Positions 1 through 5,845 of a DNA stretch of 5,845 nt are shown piece by piece. The translations under genes were made by a program, and so were the position numbers. This DNA is from JAQCEJ01 sp046160425 (lineage in GTDB: Bacteria; Planctomycetota; Planctomycetia; Planctomycetales; Planctomycetaceae): the NCBI GenBank assembly GCA_046160425.1, contig JBJXGP010000142.1, positions 1 to 5,845 of the forward strand, given 5' to 3'. The notes beneath the pieces were generated by a model. The model saw nothing but the letters and a program-made list of their open reading frames with translations, was not told the origin of the DNA and did no database searches. Position 1 is the stretch's first letter, and every line of letters begins with the position of its first letter.

Positions 1-2312
<2,312 letters not shown>

Positions 2313-2332
2313 GGTCTCCGTCCCACTCTGTG

Positions 2333-2344
2333 AATCCGCGGATT
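2333..2344. repeat. Perfect 12-bp palindrome in the dnaE leader
   Basis: AATCCGCGGATT reads identically on both strands and ends 21 bp before the dnaE start codon. It could be a protein-binding half-site pair or a small RNA hairpin near the ribosome binding site, or it could be chance. I do not recognise a known operator in it. Confidence 0.4.
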
Positions 2345-2352
2345 TGTCGAAG

Positions 2353-2370
2353 TCGGGCATCGCTGCCCGA
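2353..2370. other. Hairpin in the dnaE leader (7-bp stem, 4-nt loop)
   Basis: TCGGGCA and TGCCCGA are exact inverted copies separated by TCGC, giving a compact GC-rich stem-loop 41 nt before the dnaE ATG. There is no T-run after it on either strand, so it does not look like an intrinsic terminator. In the predicted dnaE transcript it would lie in the 5' untranslated region. Confidence 0.45.
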
Positions 2371-2400
2371 TGTATCCCGCAGTGACAGATGTTGAAATGC

Positions 2401-2430
2401 GATATGCAACTGATTACCGCATAGCATATC
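2401..2430. repeat. Inverted repeat GATATGC/GCATATC overlapping the predicted dnaE -10 region
   Basis: Seven-base arms at 2401-2407 and 2424-2430 are exact inverted copies with a 16-bp spacer. The right arm overlaps the candidate -10 box and the left arm falls downstream of the predicted start site. That geometry would suit an operator blocking dnaE transcription, but no regulator is identifiable from the sequence. Confidence 0.35.
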
Positions 2431-2451
2431 CAGAGGAATCTCTTCTGCCAA
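2423..2451 (-). promoter_or_regulatory. Candidate sigma70-type promoter for dnaE
   Basis: On the minus strand TTGGCA (2451-2446; 5 of 6 to consensus) is followed after exactly 17 bp by TATGCT (2428-2423; 4 of 6). Transcription would begin near 2416 and give a leader of about 100 nt carrying a hairpin and a palindrome. The -35 box lies just after the stop of the preceding gene, in the only gap before dnaE. Prediction only; planctomycete promoters are less well characterised than those of E. coli. Confidence 0.4.
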
Positions 2452-2462
2452 CCGGTGCGCGA

Positions 2463-3395
2463 TCAGGGCTTCACAGAAAAAATATCCCACTGGCCGTTAT
2501 GGAAGGAAACCCATGTGATCTCCCCCTCTGGCGACCACGTCGCAAAGTTATCGGGACCGGCATGTTGGGTCAGATTTCGGGGATTCGAGCCATCAGCATT
2601 CGCGATGAAAATCTCCAGATTCCCCTCGCGATGCGATGTGAACGCGAGCTGCTTGCCGTCGGGCGACCACGCGGGGTAATCGTCCAGCCCGGGGCTGGTG
2701 GACAATCGCGTGACCGACGCCGATTCCAGATCGAAGGTCGCCAATTCAAAGTCGCCCCAGCGATTCGTGGCAAAGGCGATCTGCCTGCCGTCGGGTGAAA
2801 AACAAGGGTGGACATCAAGAGCCGGGTCGCTCGTCAACCGTTTCGGTGCGATGTCGTTTGTCGGTTCTCCCTTTTCGTTGACACCGACCGACAACAGATA
2901 CAGTTCGGCATTCTCGTCGCGGGTCGAGTGACAGACGATCCACTTTCCGTCGGGAGACCAGTTCGGCCATTCTTCGTGCGACAATTTTCCTTCGCTGACG
3001 AATAACGGTTGCGGATTTTCTCCATCCGCGCTCGCGACATAGATCTGCATATCCCCCTGCCCCGGCGTCAGCTTATCGAACACATAGGCCAGACGTTTGG
3101 CGTCGGGTGAAATGACGGCGTCGAAATTGAAGGGTTCGCCGGTGAGCAGGCGTTTGTCGTCTGTTCCATCCGCTCGGCATTGAAACAGATGAATCGAATC
3201 TTCGCCGTGGCGCGTAAAGAGGAGGCGTTCGCCGTCGAGAGACCATTGCGGACGCTGCTTGAACAGGCCGTCGGTTGTGATCCGTCGCCAACCGGCCGGT
3301 ATCGATTCTTCTTCTGCACGGCTGATGATGGGCGCGAACAGGGCCATAATCGCCAAGAGTGGTAATCGAATCCATTTCGCACGACGGCACGGCAT
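2463..3395 (-). CDS. Secreted TolB-like beta-propeller protein (PD40 repeats)
   Basis: A 310-residue protein, probably periplasmic. The N-terminus is a classical Sec signal: basic MPCRRAKWIR, a hydrophobic core at about 11-24, and a likely cleavage site after SRA at residue 27, just before EEE. The mature part is built of six PD40-type repeats, each marked by a WSPDG-like turn: WSLDG at 51, ISPDA at 95, WSPDG at 146, FSPDG at 199, WSPDG at 243 and WSPEG at 287. Six repeats fit a six-bladed TolB-like propeller. No catalytic domain, peptidase tail or TolB N-terminal domain is present, so it is neither a DPP-type peptidase nor a true TolB. It starts 13 bp after the DUF1501 stop with a good ribosome binding site, which implies co-transcription and perhaps a shared envelope role. 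The fold is confident, but the ligand or partner cannot be told from sequence. Confidence 0.9.
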   Translation of the reverse strand: MPCRRAKWIRLPLLAIMALFAPIISRAEEESIPAGWRRITTDGLFKQRPQWSLDGERLLFTRHGEDSIHLFQCRADGTDDKRLLTGEPFNFDAVISPDAKRLAYVFDKLTPGQGDMQIYVASADGENPQPLFVSEGKLSHEEWPNWSPDGKWIVCHSTRDENAELYLLSVGVNEKGEPTNDIAPKRLTSDPALDVHPCFSPDGRQIAFATNRWGDFELATFDLESASVTRLSTSPGLDDYPAWSPDGKQLAFTSHREGNLEIFIANADGSNPRNLTQHAGPDNFATWSPEGEITWVSFHNGQWDIFSVKP

Positions 3396-3400
3396 CGGAA

Positions 3401-3406
3401 CCTCTC
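3401..3406 (-). promoter_or_regulatory. Ribosome binding site of the beta-propeller gene
   Basis: GAGAGG on the minus strand lies 5 nt before the ATG at 3395 and fits inside the 13-bp gap behind the DUF1501 stop codon. It fixes the start and supports translation from a shared mRNA. Confidence 0.65.
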
Positions 3407-3408
3407 GC

Positions 3409-4782
3409 TCACGTCAGTTCTTCGACCAGTGTACCCAGCGGGAGCATGTTGATCTCCGTCAGGCGCGTCGTGCCAATGCCGATTTGATTCAACACCGTCG
3501 TAAACAGATCAGCGGGAGTGGTCGGGCGACTCGCCGGATACTCGGCCTGCGCATCACTGGCGCCGATCACCTGCCCGACCTGAAAACCGCCGCCGGCGAC
3601 CAGAGCCGAATAACATTGATTCCAATGGTCGCGTCCGGCCTTGGCGTTAATTTTCGGCGTGCGGCCGAATTCACCGATCGCCACGACGATCGTTTCATCG
3701 AGCATGCCGCGATCCTGCAGGTCGTCGAGTAATGCCGACAGCGCCGTGTCGAGCATCCACGAATGGCGATCCTGAAACTGCTGGAAGTAGCGGTCGTGCA
3801 TGTCCCATCCGCCGTCGCCGCCGTCTTCAACCGGTTCGACGTGCGCGCTCCAGTTGACCTGCACGAAACCGACCCCTGCCTCAATGAGTCGGCGGGCGAA
3901 GAGGCAACATTGCCCGAAGCGATGTCGGCCGTATCGATTCCTCAGTTCGATTCTCTCTTGTTCGATGTCGAAGACTCGCCGGGCATCGCTCGATGTGAGC
4001 ATGGAAAAGGCCTGCTGATAGAAGCTGTCCAGTCGCTGCATCGAGGCCGATCGCTCGCCGAGACGCGACAATTGTTCGAGTTGTTCGAGCAGCTTTTGGC
4101 GATGCGAAAGGCCGTCCGCCGTCATACCATCCTGCAATTCGAGATTGGGCAATTGCACGCCGGTACCGGGGATGTAATCGACGCGGAAGGGATCGTGAAT
4201 CGGGCCGAAGGTTCCTCCCTCGTCGCCGGTGATGAATTTTTTCCCTTGATGCAATTTCTTGCCGATGGTCACGAAGCGGGGAATTTGCGGATGAAAACCG
4301 TGAATGCGAGACACGATCGCGCCGTGCGTGGGGAGGACGTCCCCCGGAAGGATCTGGCCCCCTAAACTGCGCGCTCCCTTGATCGACCCCGTCAGGTTGA
4401 TTGTCCCGGCGATGCCATGATCGTTCGATTCGTGATGCATCGAACGAATGAGCGTGTATTGCGAAGACCGCTGGGCCAGTTGCGGCAGCATTTCGCAGAT
4501 CGAGACGCCGGGAGTGCCCGTGGCGATCGGTGCGTACGGTCCCCGGTATTCGAGCGGAGCCAGAGGCTTGGGGTCGAAGCCGTCGATCTGGCTGGGGCCT
4601 CCCCACAACCACAGCAGGATCACCGAACGGGCTTTAGGCTCCGGTTCATTCTGACCAAGGCTGCGGGCGCGAAGCAAATCGGCCAGCGTCACTTGCAATG
4701 CACCCAGACCGCCGACGTGCAGCAAACCACGGCGAGTCAAACCGCCGCAATCGCGCGAATTCAATCGGCCGGCCCTGATCAT
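3409..4782 (-). CDS. DUF1501 family protein (sulfatase/alkaline phosphatase-like fold), Tat-exported
   Basis: A 457-residue protein of the DUF1501 family, abundant in planctomycetes and without an established reaction. I start it at the ATG at 4782, although the frame stays open to an ATG at 4878: residues 15-29 then form a normal twin-arginine leader (LTRRGLLHVGGLGAL, R17 and R18) near the N-terminus, whereas the extra 32 residues translate a palindromic repeat. Neither start has a strong ribosome binding site. Family marks are LWLWGGPSQIDGFDPKP at about 57-73, RGPYAPIATGTPGVSICE, HHESNDHG at about 116-123, EFGRTPKIN from 371 and GRDHW with H386, and the typical tail on promoting TPADLFTTVL. 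The length fits the family. Homologues are commonly encoded beside DUF1549/DUF1553 genes; here the downstream partner is a TolB-like propeller and no such gene is in view. Family call certain; biochemical role unknown. Confidence 0.93.
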   Translation of the reverse strand: MIRAGRLNSRDCGGLTRRGLLHVGGLGALQVTLADLLRARSLGQNEPEPKARSVILLWLWGGPSQIDGFDPKPLAPLEYRGPYAPIATGTPGVSICEMLPQLAQRSSQYTLIRSMHHESNDHGIAGTINLTGSIKGARSLGGQILPGDVLPTHGAIVSRIHGFHPQIPRFVTIGKKLHQGKKFITGDEGGTFGPIHDPFRVDYIPGTGVQLPNLELQDGMTADGLSHRQKLLEQLEQLSRLGERSASMQRLDSFYQQAFSMLTSSDARRVFDIEQERIELRNRYGRHRFGQCCLFARRLIEAGVGFVQVNWSAHVEPVEDGGDGGWDMHDRYFQQFQDRHSWMLDTALSALLDDLQDRGMLDETIVVAIGEFGRTPKINAKAGRDHWNQCYSALVAGGGFQVGQVIGASDAQAEYPASRPTTPADLFTTVLNQIGIGTTRLTEINMLPLGTLVEELT

Positions 4783-4839
4783 GCGGCACCAGATGTTCGA
4801 GGAAGACGACAACCTTAACAGCGTACTGAAATTGGGTGG

Positions 4840-4862
4840 CACTGGCGGCTTGTCCGCCAGTG
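4840..4862. repeat. Palindromic repeat, 9-bp stem with 5-nt loop
   Basis: CACTGGCGG (4840-4848) and CCGCCAGTG (4854-4862) are exact inverted copies around CTTGT. The element lies 57 bp before the chosen DUF1501 start. From memory, closely similar strings recur between genes in planctomycete genomes, which suggests a dispersed REP-like unit; only one copy is visible here. No T-run follows on either strand, so it is a poor intrinsic terminator. Read in frame with DUF1501 it gives the peptide LADKPPVP, which misleads gene callers. Confidence 0.7.
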
Positions 4863-4891
4863 TGAGAATGCTAACCATATTTCATACAGAT

Positions 4892-4920
4892 ATGATTTCA
4901 CACTCCAGGCCAAGCGTCAA
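4892..4920 (-). promoter_or_regulatory. Candidate promoter for the DUF1501/beta-propeller pair
   Basis: On the minus strand TTGACG (4920-4915; 5 of 6 to TTGACA) is followed after 17 bp by AATCAT (4897-4892; 4 of 6), within a locally AT-rich patch at about 4870-4900. Transcription would start near 4885, placing the 9-bp-stem hairpin in a leader of about 100 nt. If right, the upstream ATG at 4878 would lie only a few bases into the mRNA, further favouring the start at 4782. Prediction only. Confidence 0.35.
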
Positions 4921-4955
4921 TCGGAAAGCGGGAATAGTCGACGCGATTCAAGATA

Positions 4956-5031
4956 GTAGAGCCGCGCACGCAGTAAGCGTCGCAACGCACTTGAAGGGCT
5001 GGAAGGCCGCTCACTGCGTGCGCGGCTCTAC
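4956..5031. repeat. 76-bp inverted-repeat element overlapping the end of the amidohydrolase gene
   Basis: Arms at 4956-4979 and 5008-5031 are 24-bp inverted copies with a single mismatch; the outer 19 bases (GTAGAGCCGCGCACGCAGT and its complement) match perfectly. The loop is 28 bp, 4980-5007. There is no internal coding sequence, no obvious target-site duplication and no T-run. The right arm is read as the last codons (VEPRTQ) and TGA stop of the amidohydrolase gene. Size and structure fit a REP- or MITE-like non-autonomous element; a terminator or mRNA 3'-end stabiliser role is also possible. Confidence 0.8.
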
Positions 5032-5845
5032 AGGGGGATATAACAATCCTTCCATCCGGCTGGTCGATGAGAACAACAATTCGTACGGGTCAGACGTCAA
5101 AGCATCGGCGTACTCCGGCAGTACTACCACGGCGATCGCTCCCCGTTTTCCGGGAGTGAGACTCCCGAAGTGTTGCTCCAGCCCCAGTGCCCGCGCTCCG
5201 CGAAGCGTTCCCAATGAAAGAATGGTTTCCGGTGAAACGTCGGGATGATGTCGCCGCAAAAAGTGGAGTTCGTTCCACAGACTGAGATCCGGATTCGATG
5301 ACCGGCCATCGGTCCCGAGGGCGAGTGAGATTCCGCGCGTGAGAAATTCTTTCCAGGGATGTGGCGGATGTCCGAAGTACGCATGCGTTCGCGGACAATA
5401 CACCACGGTCAAATTTCGATGCGCGGCGAGGAACTCGGCCTCTTCTTTTCCCAGATAATTCCCATGCACGATCAGCCCGTGTGCGACATCGGCCATCTCT
5501 TTCAATAGATCAAGCGGCGTGCGGTCCCCTTGAAAAACATCGTCCTGCCACACCCCCAGTTCCTGCAAGAAGTCGCGGAACTCCCCCTCCCCCGACTTCA
5601 GGAATTCGATCTCTGCAATAGTCTCCGCCAGATGGATAGCCAGCGGCATCTGTTGTTCGCGGGCATGCCGAACTGCTGACGAGAACAAATCGGGATGCAC
5701 GCTGTACGGCGCATGCGGACTGACCCCCGGCTGAATCGACGAATAAGCGTGACAATCGCGCCCGTGTTGTTGCAATGCTTCGAGTTGTGCGGGGATTCGT
5801 TCCGCCGCGAGTGTGATGAGTTCGCGAAAAGCGACGAACGACACG
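5011..5845 (-). CDS. Metal-dependent amidohydrolase of the TrzA/SsnA/MtaD type, 5' end cut off by the window edge
   Basis: The C-terminal 277 or so residues of a cytosolic TIM-barrel hydrolase, probably an aminohydrolase (deaminase) acting on a nucleoside-like or heterocyclic amine. In window numbering from the GTG at 5844: SPHAPYSVHP at 42-51; IHLAET with H71 (metal ligand) and E74 (catalytic acid); HGNYL with H127; VVYCPRTHAYFGH at 147-159; and LGTDGRSSNPD with D179 (metal ligand). These match the COG0402-type active site; the first HxH motif must lie upstream of the window. The GTG at 5844 is an edge artefact, since the protein enters mid-barrel. The CPRTH...FGH signature recalls 6-aminodeoxyfutalosine deaminases of the futalosine menaquinone route, but I cannot tell this from S-adenosylhomocysteine/methylthioadenosine deaminases. 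The C-terminus ends oddly: VEPRTQ and the stop come from the inverted-repeat element, where the family usually completes a small beta-sandwich. Confidence 0.88.
   Translation of the reverse strand, partial: VSFVAFRELITLAAERIPAQLEALQQHGRDCHAYSSIQPGVSPHAPYSVHPDLFSSAVRHAREQQMPLAIHLAETIAEIEFLKSGEGEFRDFLQELGVWQDDVFQGDRTPLDLLKEMADVAHGLIVHGNYLGKEEAEFLAAHRNLTVVYCPRTHAYFGHPPHPWKEFLTRGISLALGTDGRSSNPDLSLWNELHFLRRHHPDVSPETILSLGTLRGARALGLEQHFGSLTPGKRGAIAVVVLPEYADALTSDPYELLFSSTSRMEGLLYPPVEPRTQ

Noticed and set aside
2353..2370. Intrinsic terminator between the beta-propeller gene and dnaE
   Set aside because: The stem is short and neither flank has a T-run. It lies downstream of the candidate dnaE promoter, so a leader hairpin is the simpler reading.
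3763..4365. Plus-strand 200-codon open frame within the DUF1501 gene
   Set aside because: It lies entirely antisense to a clear DUF1501 coding region and shows no family features.
4956..5031. Classical Rho-independent terminator for the amidohydrolase gene
   Set aside because: The stem is long but the loop is 28 nt and no T-run follows on either strand. The arms begin inside the coding sequence, which fits a repeat element better, though some termination effect cannot be excluded.
5842..5844. GTG as the true start of the amidohydrolase
   Set aside because: The frame is open to the window edge, and the first residues correspond to the middle of the barrel, after the HxH metal motif that must lie upstream.

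Overview
The window is a GC-rich stretch with every recognisable gene on the minus strand. Read 5' to 3' on that strand, it carries the 3' part of an amidohydrolase gene, a repeat-bearing intergenic region, a DUF1501 gene, a secreted TolB-like beta-propeller gene, a short regulatory gap, and about two thirds of dnaE (DNA polymerase III alpha), which runs off the left edge. The DUF1501 protein with a twin-arginine leader, the character of the DnaE and amidohydrolase sequences, and the palindromic intergenic repeats all point to a planctomycete (Planctomycetota). This is inference from family knowledge, as no search was run.

Region by region (plus coordinates): 1-2312 encodes the N-terminal 770 residues of DnaE, with a complete PHP metal site and the three polymerase aspartates. 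2313-2462 is the dnaE leader, with a plausible sigma70-type promoter, an inverted repeat straddling the predicted start site, a hairpin and a perfect 12-bp palindrome. 2463-3395 encodes a secreted six-repeat PD40/TolB-like protein. It sits 13 bp behind the DUF1501 gene (3409-4782) and has a good ribosome binding site, so the two are probably co-transcribed and both exported. 4783-5010 holds two unrelated palindromic elements and a candidate promoter for the DUF1501 pair. 5011-5845 is the C-terminal part of a TrzA/SsnA/MtaD-type metal-dependent amidohydrolase (deaminase) whose N-terminus lies outside the window.

The most interesting structure is in the intergenic repeats. A 76-bp element with 24-bp near-perfect inverted arms overlaps the 3' end of the amidohydrolase gene and supplies its last six codons and stop. 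A separate 9-bp-stem hairpin lies in the DUF1501 leader and is wrongly translated if the longest open frame is taken as the gene. I see no convincing undescribed multi-gene system. No tRNA, rRNA, CRISPR array, insertion sequence or transposase gene is visible, and there is no gene-free stretch over 300 bases.
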